Source: Halorubrum sp. PV6 (GTDB lineage: Archaea > Halobacteriota > Halobacteria > Halobacteriales > Haloferacaceae). Taken from it: a DNA stretch of 64,000 nucleotides. The position numbers and the translations under genes are program-made. Positions 1 through 9,293 of the stretch are shown piece by piece. The notes beneath the pieces were generated by a model. The model did no database searches, had not been told where the DNA came from, and saw only the letters and a list, made by a program, of their open reading frames with translations. Numbering within the stretch: the first letter of the stretch is position 1; every line of letters starts with the position of its first letter. The stretch spans positions 310,001-374,000 of the forward strand of contig NZ_CP030064.1 of assembly GCF_003990725.2 (NCBI RefSeq), given 5' to 3'.

Positions 1-855
1 CTCGTGACGCTCGGCCTCATCGTCGTGTTCATCTTCGCCGAATCCATCCCGGCGTTTCAGTACGAGTCGGCGCGGGTGTTCGGCGTCTCGGTCCCGGGGC
101 TCGGCATGTTCACGCAGGCCCGGTGGGACGCCGTCTCGGACCCCGTCCGCTACTCCCTGCTGCCGATGATCCACGGAACGGTGATGGTGACGGGCATCGC
201 GACGCTCGTGGCGGCTCCGCTCGGCGTCTCCGCGGCGCTTTTCATCGCCGAGATCGCCCCGCCGCGGGTCCGCGAGCTCGTCAAGCCCGGCATCGAGGTG
301 CTGGCGGGCATCCCCTCCATCGTCTACGGGTTCATCGGATTTACCGTCATCAACCCGTGGGCGGGCGGCGCGTTCGCCCTCAACGGCGGGTCGACGTACC
401 TGTTCGTGGGCATCGTGGTCGGGCTGATGGCGTTGCCCACCGTCGTTTCGGTCGCTGAAGACGCCCTGACGAGCGTTCCGGACGTGATGAAAGACGGGTC
501 GCTCGCGCTCGGGGCGACCGACTGGCAGTCGATGACCGCGATCACGCTTCCCGCGGCCTTTTCAGGCGTCTCGGCGGCGGTCCTCCTCGGCGTGGGACGG
601 GCCATCGGCGAGACCATGGCCGCGACGGTGATGCTGGCCGGCGTCCCGCGGATCAGCGAGCCGCTTATAAACGTCTTCTACGGCTACGAGACGCTCACCT
701 CGCTCATCGCGCGCGGCTACGGGAGCGCGAACGGGGTACACGAGAGCGCGCTGTTCGCTGCCGGCGTCGTCCTGTTCGTGACCGTGTTGTGTCTAAGTCT
801 CGCGTCGCAGTACATCGAGGCGCGCATGCGGCGCCGCCTCGGAGGTGCGGAATGA
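1..855 (+). CDS. pstC: Phosphate ABC transporter permease PstC (5' end missing)
   Basis: Membrane permease half of the high-affinity phosphate ABC importer. The frame is already open at base 1 and the first visible residues form a membrane segment, so the real start lies upstream; family members have a further N-terminal stretch. Several hydrophobic segments are visible, with the binding-protein-dependent permease loop (EAA-type region, [10 protein letters not shown] followed by [14 protein letters not shown]) in the C-terminal half. The stop overlaps the pstA start (ATGA), which indicates translational coupling. Seen: frame, membrane segments, EAA-like loop. Known: family role. The substrate is assigned from similarity and from the pstB and phoU neighbours. 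Confidence 0.93.
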   Translation, partial: LVTLGLIVVFIFAESIPAFQYESARVFGVSVPGLGMFTQARWDAVSDPVRYSLLPMIHGTVMVTGIATLVAAPLGVSAALFIAEIAPPRVRELVKPGIEVLAGIPSIVYGFIGFTVINPWAGGAFALNGGSTYLFVGIVVGLMALPTVVSVAEDALTSVPDVMKDGSLALGATDWQSMTAITLPAAFSGVSAAVLLGVGRAIGETMAATVMLAGVPRISEPLINVFYGYETLTSLIARGYGSANGVHESALFAAGVVLFVTVLCLSLASQYIEARMRRRLGGAE

Positions 856-2420
856 GCCGTTCCACCCAGACCGCGCTCGTCCGCGACGACCGCACGGTCT
901 ACGAGGCCGTCGCGGGGCTGACCGTGGGGCTCTCTGGCGTCGCGTTCACGCTCGCGCTGGCGGCGCTGTTCGACGTCGTCGGCATCGGCGATCCCATCGC
1001 CGGCGTCTCCCTGTCGGTGGTGTTCGGCGGGCTGCTGCTCGCGCTCGGCGGGGCCGTCGTCGGCTTCGGGGTCGCGTCGCGGTTCGGCTACGTCGACACG
1101 GCTCCCCAGTCCAGCGCGGGCGTCGTCGCCGCGGGGGCGTTCACGGCCATCTGGTTCGCCATCGGCGCGGTCGTCTCCGGCGCCTTCGGGCTCGGGACGG
1201 TCGCCCGGCTCGGGGCCGGCACGGCGGTCGGCGGCGTCGCGTTCGCCGCGACGGCGTTCCCGCGCGAGGACATCGGCTCGACGGTCCCCGCCGGCCTCGT
1301 CGGCGGCCTCGCCGGGGCGCTGCTCGTCTCCGGCGCGGTCGGCCCGTCGTGGACCCAGCCGCTCTCCGGGTACAACGCGACGCTGTTCGGCGACGTCGTC
1401 GTCCCCGCGGTGGTGCTCTTCGCCTCGCTGGTCGTCGGCTGGAGCGCGGCGAAGGCGTACGGCGGGTTCGGCGCCCGCGGCCGCAACGTCGGCGCGTACG
1501 TCCTCATCTACCTCATCGTCGGCTCCATCCTGACGGTGCTCGTCGGGCTCGTCGCCTTCGTCGCCGCGAAGGGGATCCCCGGCCTGTTCAACGGGGTCTC
1601 CCTCGGAGGGTCGACGCTCGTCAGCTGGCCGTTCCTGACCAACGGCGCCGGGCTGTTGGCCGACATCGCGGGGGTGTTCCCCGCGCTCGTCGGGACGATC
1701 TGGCTGGTCATCGGGGCGGTCCTCTTCGCCGTCCCAACCGGCGTCGGCGCGGCCGTGTTCCTCAGCGAATACGCCGAGCAGGGCCGGTTCACGAGCGTCG
1801 TCGAGGTGGCGACGAACGGGCTCTGGAGCACCCCGAGCATCGTGTTCGGCCTGTTCGGCGCCGCGTTCCTGATCCCCCGCTTCGGCAACCAGAAGTCGCT
1901 GATAGCCGGGATGCTGACGCTCGGCTTCATGCTGCTGCCGCTGGTCCTGATCACCAGTCGGGAGGCCATCCTCGCGGTGCCCGACGAGTACCGCGACGCC
2001 AGCGCGGCGCTCGGAGTCTCGAAGTGGCAGACGATCCGGAGCGTCGTCCTCCCCGCGGCGATTCCGGGAGTCACCACCGGCGTCATCCTCGGCGTCGGCC
2101 GCATCGCGGGCGAGACGGCCCCCATCCTCCTCACCATGGGCGGGGGCGTCCTTCCGGCGAAGTCGGCGGCCCCGAACGTGCTGAGCGGCTTCCAGCTGAG
2201 CACGTCGCCGCCGTTCGTCAGCAACCCCGCGCTGTTGGAAGCGACGAGCGCGCTGCCGTACCAGCTGTACGCGCTCATCACGGCGGGGCTGAGCGGGAAC
2301 ATCGAGAACCCACAGGAGTACGCGTGGGGGCTGGCCCTGACGCTGCTCCTCGTCGTGTTGGTCTTCTACGCGGGCGGTATCGCGACGCGCTACTACTTCA
2401 GACAGAAACTCCACCAATGA
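852..2420 (+). CDS. pstA: Phosphate ABC transporter permease PstA
   Basis: Second permease of the phosphate importer, 522 aa. The ATG at 852 overlaps the pstC stop by 4 bases; an ATG at 789 would lie inside pstC and add an unlikely basic, Arg/His-rich N-terminus. The protein is longer than bacterial PstA (about 280-300 aa). Its first 200 or so residues form extra hydrophobic segments, and the canonical permease domain follows (EAA-type loop with [10 protein letters not shown], then [12 protein letters not shown]). The N-terminal extension suggests additional membrane helices of unknown role. The stop overlaps the pstB start at 2417. Confidence 0.93.
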   Translation: MSRSTQTALVRDDRTVYEAVAGLTVGLSGVAFTLALAALFDVVGIGDPIAGVSLSVVFGGLLLALGGAVVGFGVASRFGYVDTAPQSSAGVVAAGAFTAIWFAIGAVVSGAFGLGTVARLGAGTAVGGVAFAATAFPREDIGSTVPAGLVGGLAGALLVSGAVGPSWTQPLSGYNATLFGDVVVPAVVLFASLVVGWSAAKAYGGFGARGRNVGAYVLIYLIVGSILTVLVGLVAFVAAKGIPGLFNGVSLGGSTLVSWPFLTNGAGLLADIAGVFPALVGTIWLVIGAVLFAVPTGVGAAVFLSEYAEQGRFTSVVEVATNGLWSTPSIVFGLFGAAFLIPRFGNQKSLIAGMLTLGFMLLPLVLITSREAILAVPDEYRDASAALGVSKWQTIRSVVLPAAIPGVTTGVILGVGRIAGETAPILLTMGGGVLPAKSAAPNVLSGFQLSTSPPFVSNPALLEATSALPYQLYALITAGLSGNIENPQEYAWGLALTLLLVVLVFYAGGIATRYYFRQKLHQ

Positions 2421-3331
2421 GCCAGACGGACACCACAGAGACGACCGCGAACCGCACCGACGACCAAGGGATCTCCACGACCGCCGGCGAGACCGTCGAG
2501 ACGACGCGCCCGGAGTGGACGAACTACGAGGCCGGCGGCGAGACGAAACTCGCCGTCGACGACCTCGACGTTCACTACGGCGACGACCACGCCCTGAAGA
2601 GCGTCTCGATGGACATCCCCGAAGAGAGCGTGACGGCGTTCATCGGGCCGTCCGGCTGCGGGAAGTCGACGTTCCTCCGGTGTCTCAACCGGATGAACGA
2701 CCGTATCCGCGCCGCTCGCGTCGACGGGAGCGTCGAGCTCGACGGCGAGGAAATCTATCAGGACGGCGTCGACCTCGTCGAGCTCCGCAAGCGGGTCGGG
2801 ATGGTGTTTCAGAGCCCGAACCCGTTCCCCAAGTCGATCCGCGAGAACGTCTCGTACGGCCCGCGGAAGCACGGCGACATCGAGACGGGGCTCCTCGCGC
2901 GGCTCACCGGCCGCGCGGAGCCCGAGCGCGAGGAGGACCTCGTCGAGCGGTCGCTCGAACGGGCCGCGCTCTGGGAGGAGGTGAGCGACCGGCTGGACGA
3001 CAACGCGCTCGGCCTGTCCGGCGGGCAACAGCAGCGCCTGTGTATCGCTCGGTGTCTCGCCGTCGACCCGGAGGTCATCCTCATGGACGAGCCGGCCTCC
3101 GCGCTCGACCCGATCGCCACCTCGAAGATCGAGGACCTGATCGAAGACCTCGCGGAGGACTACACGGTCGTCGTCGTCACCCACAGCATGCAGCAGGCGG
3201 CCCGCGTGTCCGACCAGACCGCCGTCTTCCTGACGGGCGGCGAACTCGTCGAGTACGACGACACCGACAAAATCTTCGAGAACCCCGAGAGCCAGCGCGT
3301 CGAGGACTACATCAGCGGGAAGTTCGGGTGA
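2417..3331 (+). CDS. pstB: Phosphate ABC transporter ATPase PstB
   Basis: Cytoplasmic ATPase that powers phosphate import, 304 aa. Walker A is GPSGCGKST (77-85), the signature LSGGQ is at about 200-204 and Walker B ILMDEP at about 221-226. The phosphate-type NRMND segment (about 91-95) is present. The start ATG overlaps the pstA stop; longer upstream reading is an out-of-frame shadow of pstA. The first 45 residues are a Thr/Glu/Asp-rich extension, longer than in bacterial PstB and typical of haloarchaeal acidic termini. phoU follows after a few bases, so pstCAB-phoU is probably one transcript. Confidence 0.96.
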   Translation: MSQTDTTETTANRTDDQGISTTAGETVETTRPEWTNYEAGGETKLAVDDLDVHYGDDHALKSVSMDIPEESVTAFIGPSGCGKSTFLRCLNRMNDRIRAARVDGSVELDGEEIYQDGVDLVELRKRVGMVFQSPNPFPKSIRENVSYGPRKHGDIETGLLARLTGRAEPEREEDLVERSLERAALWEEVSDRLDDNALGLSGGQQQRLCIARCLAVDPEVILMDEPASALDPIATSKIEDLIEDLAEDYTVVVVTHSMQQAARVSDQTAVFLTGGELVEYDDTDKIFENPESQRVEDYISGKFG

Positions 3332-3337
3332 CCGCCC

Positions 3338-4006
3338 ATGCCTCGTGAGGACTATCGCGACTCGCTCGACGAGCTTGAGCGCGACGTCGAGGCGATGGCC
3401 GACGACGTGGGAGACCAGCTCCGGCACGCGCTCGACGCGCTCGAACGCGGCGACCACGACCTGGCTCGCGAGGTGATAGACGGCGACGACCGCATCAACC
3501 AGCAGTACCTCGACCTCGAAAGCGACTGTATCGACCTGATCGCGCTCCAACAGCCCGTCGCCTCGGACCTCCGGTTCGTGGCTGCCTCGTTTAAAATCCT
3601 CACCGACCTCGAACGGATCGGCGACCTCGCGACGAACCTCGCCCGGTACGCCCTCGCCGGCAGCCCACAGATCGCTCCCGAGGTCCAGGTCGAAACGATA
3701 GGCGAGTTCGCGTCCGCCCAACTCGGAGACGCCGTCGACGCGTACACGCGCGCCGACCCCGCGGCGTGTCGGGATATCGCCGATCGAGACGACGAACTCG
3801 ACGCCGCGTGTCAGCACGCGAGCGAGACCGTCGTCCGCGAACTCATCGCCAGCGAGACCGATCGCTGGGACGTCGAACAGCTGCTCGACGACGTGTCGCG
3901 GCTGCTGCTCACGATCCGCGACCTGGAACGCGTCGGCGACCACGCCGTCAACATCGCCGCGCGGACGCTGTACATGAGCGACGGCGACCCGGACCTCATC
4001 TACTGA
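3338..4006 (+). CDS. phoU: Phosphate signalling protein PhoU
   Basis: Cytoplasmic helical protein that couples Pst transport state to regulation, 222 aa, the usual PhoU size. Two PhoU repeats are visible, each carrying the metal-cluster type motif: LTDLERIGDLATNLA in the first half and IRDLERVGDHAVNIA near the C-terminus. It starts 6 bases after the pstB stop and ends just before the AbrB-PhoU gene at 4009. Archaea often lack the PhoR/PhoB pair, so its partner here may be the next gene rather than a histidine kinase (inference). Confidence 0.92.
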   Translation: MPREDYRDSLDELERDVEAMADDVGDQLRHALDALERGDHDLAREVIDGDDRINQQYLDLESDCIDLIALQQPVASDLRFVAASFKILTDLERIGDLATNLARYALAGSPQIAPEVQVETIGEFASAQLGDAVDAYTRADPAACRDIADRDDELDAACQHASETVVRELIASETDRWDVEQLLDDVSRLLLTIRDLERVGDHAVNIAARTLYMSDGDPDLIY

Positions 4007-4008
4007 CC

Positions 4009-5028
4009 ATGGAGACCAGAAAGCTGCAGGAGGTCGGCGGCGGCACGTTCACGGTCTCGATTCCGAAGGAGTGGGCGACGGAACACAGCTTCGAGGTGGG
4101 GATGCAGCTACAGCTGTACACCCACCGCGACGGGTCGATACTCATCCGGTCGTCGGAGGCGGACGTCTCCCGGCTCGACGACGCGACCGTCACCGTCGAC
4201 GAGGGGGGTCCGGACGCGGTGGGACGGCTCGTCCGGCTCACCCACGAGCTCGGCTTCGAGACGATCACGCTGCGCCGGGACGAGCCCTTCTCGGACGCGG
4301 AGCGAAACGCCGCCAGAGCCGCGGCCAGAGACCTCGTCGGCACCAACGTCACCGCCGAGGCCGACCGAGCGATCACGGTCAGACAGCTGTTGGACACGTC
4401 GTCGGTCTCGATCTGTCAGTCTATCGTCCAGCTGCAGTACGTCGTCGTCTCGCTGCTCTGTGACGCGGTCGAGGCGTTCTTCGACGCCGCAGACGCCGGC
4501 ACGCGCATCCGCGAACGCGCCGCGGAGGCACACCGGTCGGTCGCGATGGTCACGCGACACTTCTGTCGGTCGCTGGTCTCGCACGCCGAGCTGGACGCGC
4601 TGGACGTCTCTCGGGCCGAGCTGTTCGCCTACTACGCGACCGCGAACCGGCTCGGTACCGTCGCGGACCACGCGGTCCGGATCGCGACCGCCGGCGCGCG
4701 CCTCTCCGAGCCGCCCGCGGCGGAGACGGGGACCGAACTGCGGGCCGTCTCGGACGACGCGGCTGAGGGCGTCGACGACGCCGTGACCGCGGTGCTCTCG
4801 GAGGACGCGGGGCAGGCGCGGCAAGCGAGACGCCGGTGTGACGACGCGCTCGACGCGCTCGACGCGCTCGAAGACCGACTGTACGACGGCTCGCTCACCG
4901 GGTCGGTGCCGGCGGCCGCGGCGCTGTCGGAGACGCTCTCGAACCTGCGGCGAGTGGCCGACTGCGGGCAGTCCGTGGCCGACATCGCCACGCGGGCGGC
5001 CATCCGAGACGCGAACGTCGACCTGTGA
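4009..5028 (+). CDS. AbrB-type DNA-binding domain fused to a PhoU-like domain, probable phosphate regulator
   Basis: 339 aa. Residues 1-45 look like a SpoVT/AbrB swapped-hairpin DNA-binding domain (METRKLQEVGGGTFTVSIPK, then WATEHSFEVG and SILIRS). The rest is helical and PhoU-like, with the degenerate repeat motifs TVADHAVRIATA and LRRVADCGQSVADIATRA. Start chosen at ATG 4009, two bases after the phoU stop; the upstream extension would be an out-of-frame read of phoU. It is the last gene of the phosphate cluster. The fusion suggests a repressor or activator that binds DNA directly and senses phosphate status through its PhoU half (inference). It could also act on distant promoters. Confidence 0.85.
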   Translation: METRKLQEVGGGTFTVSIPKEWATEHSFEVGMQLQLYTHRDGSILIRSSEADVSRLDDATVTVDEGGPDAVGRLVRLTHELGFETITLRRDEPFSDAERNAARAAARDLVGTNVTAEADRAITVRQLLDTSSVSICQSIVQLQYVVVSLLCDAVEAFFDAADAGTRIRERAAEAHRSVAMVTRHFCRSLVSHAELDALDVSRAELFAYYATANRLGTVADHAVRIATAGARLSEPPAAETGTELRAVSDDAAEGVDDAVTAVLSEDAGQARQARRRCDDALDALDALEDRLYDGSLTGSVPAAAALSETLSNLRRVADCGQSVADIATRAAIRDANVDL

Positions 5029-5091
5029 GCGTCGCCGCGGCGCTCGCGGCGTCGCGCTACTTATCTCCAGAAATCCGCGTTCCGCCTGAGT

Positions 5092-6051
5092 TTACCGTCC
5101 GTCCGCGGGACGGTGCTCCGCGACGACGGCCTCGACCTCGCCCCACTCGACCGGCGGCTCCATCGCGCTGAGCCGCTCGTCTAGCGACGCCAGTCGGTCG
5201 TCGAACGCCGCGGTCCACTCGGGGTCGGCACAGGCCGCGAGCCGGTCCCCGACGGCCTCGTGGGTCGACTCCACCGCGTCGAGCCGCGCGTCGACGTCGT
5301 CCGGCGGGCTCTCGGTTCCGTCCTCCCGCGCGGCCCACGTCCGAAGGGCGGCCAGCTCCGCACGGAGGTCGGTTATCATCAGGCCGGCGACGCGGTGTTG
5401 CGTCGTCGCCGCGACCCACGTCGACGCCGGGTCGCGGTCCGGCCCGGTTCCGTCGTCGTCGAGCGCGTCGGCGGTGTCGTCGAGTTCGTCCACCGATTCC
5501 GCGAGGGCGTCGATGTCGCCGCGGAGCTCCTCGGTGCGCTGGTCGGCGTCGGTGAGCCACCCCTCAAACGAGTCGAGTTCGAACTGCAGGTCGTCGGCGG
5601 CGCGCTGCACGTCGCTCGCCGCGTTCGTGACCCGCCTAATCTGCCGGGCGATCTCGTACAGGTCGCCGTCGGCCTTGCTATCGAGTATCTCCTGAATCGC
5701 GTCGCCGAGGGCCGCGGACCGGTCCTCGACCGCGTCGAGGCGCGCCTCGTAGTCGTCGAGCCGCGCCGACACGAGGGGCAGATCGGCCACCGGCGCGGCC
5801 GTCTCGCGCACGTCGCTCAACTGCCCTCCCGCCAGCTCCGTTCGGGTCTCGGCGGTCGTCGCGACCATCGACGCGTTCGCGACCGCGTCGTCGACGGCCG
5901 ACCGCCGGACGACGCCGTCCTCCGCGACGATCGCGAGGGTCTCCCGCAGCTCGCCAGCGTCGCCAGCGCCCTCGGCGACGGCGTCGACCGCCCGGTCGAT
6001 GGAGAGGCCGTCGAGGTCGGTTCGAGCCTCGGTCGGCTGCTCGTCGGTCAT
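5092..6051 (-). CDS. Acidic coiled-coil protein of unknown function (halo-transducer-like)
   Basis: 319 aa, very acidic and Ala-rich, with no signal peptide or membrane segment. Several heptad-like stretches run through the middle (for example DDYEARLDAVEDRSAALGDA and the region around residues 100-200), so a long coiled coil is likely. Similar haloarchaeal proteins are, from memory, labelled 'halo transducer protein', but no methyl-accepting signalling hairpin is visible, so that name should not be read as chemotaxis. It stands alone, convergent with the phosphate cluster. Function unknown. Confidence 0.7.
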   Translation of the reverse strand: MTDEQPTEARTDLDGLSIDRAVDAVAEGAGDAGELRETLAIVAEDGVVRRSAVDDAVANASMVATTAETRTELAGGQLSDVRETAAPVADLPLVSARLDDYEARLDAVEDRSAALGDAIQEILDSKADGDLYEIARQIRRVTNAASDVQRAADDLQFELDSFEGWLTDADQRTEELRGDIDALAESVDELDDTADALDDDGTGPDRDPASTWVAATTQHRVAGLMITDLRAELAALRTWAAREDGTESPPDDVDARLDAVESTHEAVGDRLAACADPEWTAAFDDRLASLDERLSAMEPPVEWGEVEAVVAEHRPADGR

Positions 6052-6208
6052 CGGTCCGCGCCCCCGGCTCGTCGGCGTGTTCCCGTCGCCTTCGGCTCGC
6101 TCGCGTGTCGCGGGGTCGCCGCCGGCCCGCGGGCGACGGGAGCCGCGCTCGGCCGGGAACGCCCCCGACCGGCTTCGCTCGACCGCCGGTCGCCTCCGAT
6201 TGCGCCCG

Positions 6209-6664
6209 TCATTCCGTCGCTGCGAGCGCCGACAGTTGCTCGTCGAACAGCGCGCCCACGCGCTCCTCGATCTCGTCGCGGATCTCGCGCACCTCCGCGA
6301 GCGGGCGGCCGTGCGGGTCGTCGAGGTCCCAGTCGCGGTTCTCGCCGTTCCACGTCGCGGGGCAGACGTCCGACGCCGAACACCCCATCGTGATCACGAG
6401 GTCGACCGACTGCAGCTCCTCGGGGGTCACCTCGCGCGGCTCCCGGTCGCCGAGGTCGATGTCCACCTCGCGCATCGCCTCGACGACGACGCCGTGAACG
6501 TGGTCGGCCGGTCGCGTTCCGCCGCTGACGATCTCGATCTGGTCTCCGGCGTCGCGTCGGTCGCGTTCCCGCTCGGCGAACGCCGCCGCCATCTGGCTTC
6601 GGCCCGCGTTCTGGACGCACACGAGGGCGATCCGACGCTCCGGTCGACCGTTGTGGTGGCTCAC
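6209..6664 (-). CDS. Low-molecular-weight phosphatase / arsenate reductase-like protein
   Basis: 151 aa, the size of the ArsC/LMW-PTP fold. The active-site loop C-x5-R is CVQNAGR (C16 to R22) followed by SQMAAAFA, close to the CxHNAGRSQMA loop of thioredoxin-type arsenate reductases. A WDLDDPHG segment near residue 115 supplies the usual Asp-Pro general acid. TMGCSASDVCP carries two further cysteines of the kind used for disulfide relay in arsenate reductase. No arsenic operon is adjacent, so arsenate reduction is plausible but unproven; tyrosine phosphatase activity is the alternative. Confidence 0.82.
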   Translation of the reverse strand: MSHHNGRPERRIALVCVQNAGRSQMAAAFAERERDRRDAGDQIEIVSGGTRPADHVHGVVVEAMREVDIDLGDREPREVTPEELQSVDLVITMGCSASDVCPATWNGENRDWDLDDPHGRPLAEVREIRDEIEERVGALFDEQLSALAATE

Positions 6665-6844
6665 GACACGCTATGCGAGAGGTGCGACCATAATCGTTAC
6701 TTCAGAACGCAATTGACCGCTATAGAGCAGTACGGAGTCGACTATAGGTTGGCTCAGAAAAGACGGGGGACGATCCGTCCGCCGAGAGGGTGCATCTCCC
6801 CTCGTGTTGAACGCGCGTCTCCACCGGCCGCCGACCGACTCGAC

Positions 6845-6895
6845 CGCGCTCCGGGGTCGGCTACGGCGCTCCGGGATCTGCTACCGCGCTCGCAG
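6845..6895. repeat. Imperfect 20-bp tandem repeat in an intergenic region
   Basis: Two adjacent 20-bp units (6845-6864 and 6865-6884) share the core GCGCTCCGGG and end in GCTAC, with about three mismatches. A third partial copy (CGCGCTCGCAG) begins at 6885. They lie in the 245-bp gap between the ArsC-like gene and the DUF302 gene, just past the end of the latter. No coding potential is seen in the gap. Confidence 0.6.
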
Positions 6896-6909
6896 GCGAT
6901 CGACGACGC

Positions 6910-7356
6910 TCACTCGTCCAGTTCCGCGAACACGGCGTCGACCAACTCGCCGGTGTCGGCGATGATCGCGTCCATCTCCTCGTCGTCGGTCGGGAGGCCG
7001 AGCAGCCGTGCGATCTTCATGATCGAGACGTGGTAGACGACCTGCTCGTTCGGCGCCTCCTGGCGGATGACCATGTTACACGGGAACAGGGCGCCGATCC
7101 GACCGTCGGTCGCGTCGAGCGCGCGGTCGGCGACCGCCGGGTTGCAGGCGCCGAGGACGTAGTACGGATCGCGGTCGGCGTTGACCTTCTCGTTGAGCAT
7201 GTCCGACGGGGAGAACTCGACGGGTATCCCGAAGCCGGCGTCGAGACACACCTCGCGGACGCGTTCGATGGCCGACTCGTGGTCGGTTTCGAGCGTCGTC
7301 TGCGTCTCGCCGTACTCCGAAGGGTCGAGCTCCTGTGGATCGAACGGAATCGACAT
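6910..7356 (-). CDS. DUF302 family protein
   Basis: 148 aa cytoplasmic protein matching the DUF302 pattern: a ferredoxin-like first half (about 20-60), then YYVLGACNPAVADRAL and IGALFPCNMVIRQE, the conserved 'ACNP ... LPCN' block. The function of DUF302 is unknown; members often occur near thioredoxin or sulfur genes, but none is next to this one. A TATA-like T-run at 7381-7386 on the minus strand is about 27 bp before the start, fitting a leaderless transcript. Confidence 0.85.
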   Translation of the reverse strand: MSIPFDPQELDPSEYGETQTTLETDHESAIERVREVCLDAGFGIPVEFSPSDMLNEKVNADRDPYYVLGACNPAVADRALDATDGRIGALFPCNMVIRQEAPNEQVVYHVSIMKIARLLGLPTDDEEMDAIIADTGELVDAVFAELDE

Positions 7357-7442
7357 AGCGTAAATCTGCGTCCGCGGGACAAAAAACTCGCGCCGGCGGA
7401 GAACCGGCGCGACGGGGTCGCCGCGCCGACGGGATTCGTCCG

Positions 7443-7730
7443 CTACTCGGTCGCGACCGGGCCGCGCCCGACGCGCTCTTCGACCTCGGTCACGAACTCG
7501 CTGCGGCTCTCGAACAAGGGAACCTCTGAGTCGGCCAGCACGTCGTCCAGATTCTGCGGCCCGTCGGGCGTCCGGATCGTCGCGTCGCCCTCCTGTGCGA
7601 GCAGGTGGCTACACGTCGCGGGCCACGTGAGCCGGGACGCGACGCGAGCGATCGGCTCGCCCGCCACGTCCGGCCCCTCGCCCAGTTCGACGGCCGGTTC
7701 CTCGGCTTCGGCCTCGTCGGTGTCGCTCAT
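7443..7730 (-). CDS. Small haloarchaeal protein, DUF5789-like
   Basis: 95 aa, acidic. Start taken at the ATG ending at 7730 (MSDTDEAEAE); upstream reading enters the antisense of the M24 peptidase and becomes Arg/Ser-rich. A minus-strand TATA-like ATTACTG at 7754-7760 is 24-30 bp before this start. The body (PIARVASRLTWPATCSHLLA, then LDDVLADS and SRSEFVTEVEERV) resembles the DUF5789 pattern from memory. Function unknown. Confidence 0.7.
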   Translation of the reverse strand: MSDTDEAEAEEPAVELGEGPDVAGEPIARVASRLTWPATCSHLLAQEGDATIRTPDGPQNLDDVLADSEVPLFESRSEFVTEVEERVGRGPVATE

Positions 7731-7833
7731 ACCCCGCGCTTTCGCTCCGGCGACAGTAATGGTTTCGATGCGGTCCACGGACCGCTCGCCCGCGCTCTCG
7801 GCCCGCCCGCCTCGCAGCCGGCCGCGCCAGCCC

Positions 7834-8985
7834 CTACCGCCAGCCGCGATCGGTGTCGTTGAGTCGCTCGCAGCCGTCGTCCGTGACGACGACGAGGTCC
7901 TCGATCCGGCAGCCGAACTCTCCGTCGAGGTAGACGCCCGGCTCCACCGAGAACACCATTCCGGGCTCCAGCGTCCGGTCGCTGTCGGCCACGATGTACG
8001 GCTCCTCGTGCACGTCGAGCCCCACGCCGTGACCGGTCCGGTGGACGAACGCGTCGCCGTAGCCGGCCGACTCGATGACCGCGCGCGCCGCCCGGTCGAT
8101 CGACCCGGCGGTGACGCCCGGCTCGACCGCCTCGACGGCGGCGGCCTGCGCCTCGCGGACGGCCTCGTGGACGCGCCGGTACGCCGCCGGCGGCTCGCCG
8201 TCGAACACCAGCGTCCGCGTCTGGTCCGAGGGGTAGCCGTCGACCCGCGTGCCGAAATCGAGGACGACGGGCTCGCCCGCCCGAACCTCGCGATCGCCAC
8301 ACCCGTGGTGGGGCTTCGCGCCGTTCGGGCCGGCGGCGACGATGGTGTCGAACGACGTTCCCGACCCCCCGTGGGCGGCCAGCCGGTCGGCCACCCAGTC
8401 CGCGAGTTCGCGTTCCGTCATCCCGACGGCGTCGGCGCCGAGTTCGCGGAGGTCCTCGACCGTTCGGTCCGCCGCCGCCGCGGCCGCGCGCATCGCGTCC
8501 AGTTCGGCCGCGTCTTTCCTGACGCGGAGGGCGCCGAGGGCCTCGCTCGCGAGCCCCCACGAAGCCTCGGGTGCGGCGGTCCGGAGGTCCTGCGTGAACG
8601 TGGCCCACATCGTGTCGTCGACGAGGAGTCGGCCCTCCCGGAGCCCGCAGTCGCCGAGCAGCGCCCGGACGGCGGCGGTCGGATCGTCGCCGTCGTCCCA
8701 GGTCCGGACCGACTCGACGCTGGTATCCGCTCGGACCTGCGTCTCGTAGAGCGACGGGACGAGGAAGGTCGGGTCGGTGACGGTCGCGTCGCCCTCGCGG
8801 TCGGCCGCCGGCACGACGAGGAACAGGTGCCGCTCGGCGGGCGCCTCGTCGAAGCCGGTGAGGTACTGGAGGTTTCGACCGGGGAAACAGACGAGTCCGT
8901 CGGCGCCGGTCGCTCCGAGTCGCGCCGCCGCGCTCGCTCGGCGGTCCGCGTGGACGTCTTGGTCCGCGTGGCTGTCTTCCATCAC
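7834..8985 (-). CDS. M24 family metallopeptidase (Xaa-Pro dipeptidase type)
   Basis: 383 aa. A creatinase-like N-terminal domain (about 1-140) is followed by a pita-bread catalytic domain. All five metal ligands can be placed: Asp in VVLDFGTRVDG, Asp in SDQTRT, His in HRTGHGVGLDVHE, Glu in SVEPGVY and Glu in CRIEDLVVV. This fits an Xaa-Pro aminopeptidase or prolidase that cleaves peptides with proline in second position, acting in the cytoplasm. A second methionine follows the first, so the start may be one codon later. The minus-strand TATA-like CATATATAAA at 9008-9017 supports a leaderless start. Confidence 0.92.
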   Translation of the reverse strand: MMEDSHADQDVHADRRASAAARLGATGADGLVCFPGRNLQYLTGFDEAPAERHLFLVVPAADREGDATVTDPTFLVPSLYETQVRADTSVESVRTWDDGDDPTAAVRALLGDCGLREGRLLVDDTMWATFTQDLRTAAPEASWGLASEALGALRVRKDAAELDAMRAAAAAADRTVEDLRELGADAVGMTERELADWVADRLAAHGGSGTSFDTIVAAGPNGAKPHHGCGDREVRAGEPVVLDFGTRVDGYPSDQTRTLVFDGEPPAAYRRVHEAVREAQAAAVEAVEPGVTAGSIDRAARAVIESAGYGDAFVHRTGHGVGLDVHEEPYIVADSDRTLEPGMVFSVEPGVYLDGEFGCRIEDLVVVTDDGCERLNDTDRGWR

Positions 8986-9007
8986 GGTCGGCTCGGACCG
9001 CCGTCCG

Positions 9008-9017
9008 TTTATATATG
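9008..9017 (-). promoter_or_regulatory. TATA-like box for the M24 peptidase gene
   Basis: The run TTTATATATG on the plus strand reads CATATATAAA on the minus strand and ends 23 bp before the ATG at 8985. The spacing fits a leaderless haloarchaeal promoter. Confidence 0.6.
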
Positions 9018-9079
9018 CGGCGTCGGATCGGCGGCGGTAGGGATCGCATAACTACATGCAATGGGTTCACATACTGTCC

Positions 9080-9235
9080 ATGGACATCAACCAAGAGTCG
9101 ATGTTCGACTGTGCCGAATGTAACGAGACCGTCCCCTCGTCGTCGGTTCCGTACGACCCGCTCGGCTACGCGATCTGCCCGGCCTGTTCGTACACGACGG
9201 CGCCGGCGACCGAGTGGAACTGGGCCGGCGACTGA
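9080..9235 (+). CDS. 51-aa zinc-ribbon protein
   Basis: A small ORF with haloarchaeal codon use. It has two Cys pairs, CAEC (11-14) and CPAC (33-36), a rubredoxin-knuckle-like arrangement that should bind one zinc. It ends with a short Trp-containing tail (EWNWAGD). An in-frame ATG at 9056 would add eight hydrophobic residues; the start at 9080 is preferred because CGCATAACT (9045-9053) lies about 30 bp upstream as a TATA-like box. It does not overlap another gene. Function unknown; small CxxC proteins of this kind are common in haloarchaea. Confidence 0.7.
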   Translation: MDINQESMFDCAECNETVPSSSVPYDPLGYAICPACSYTTAPATEWNWAGD

Positions 9236-9293
9236 GACGCGCCTCCCGGCCGCGAACCGCGCCGTTTTAGCCGCGCCGCGCGCCCTCTCCGGT

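Noticed and set aside
845-3331. An 828-codon frame that seems to fuse a protein to PstB
   Set aside because: The N-terminal 520 residues are an Arg-rich out-of-frame read of pstA. The real pstB begins at 2417 with an overlap to pstA.
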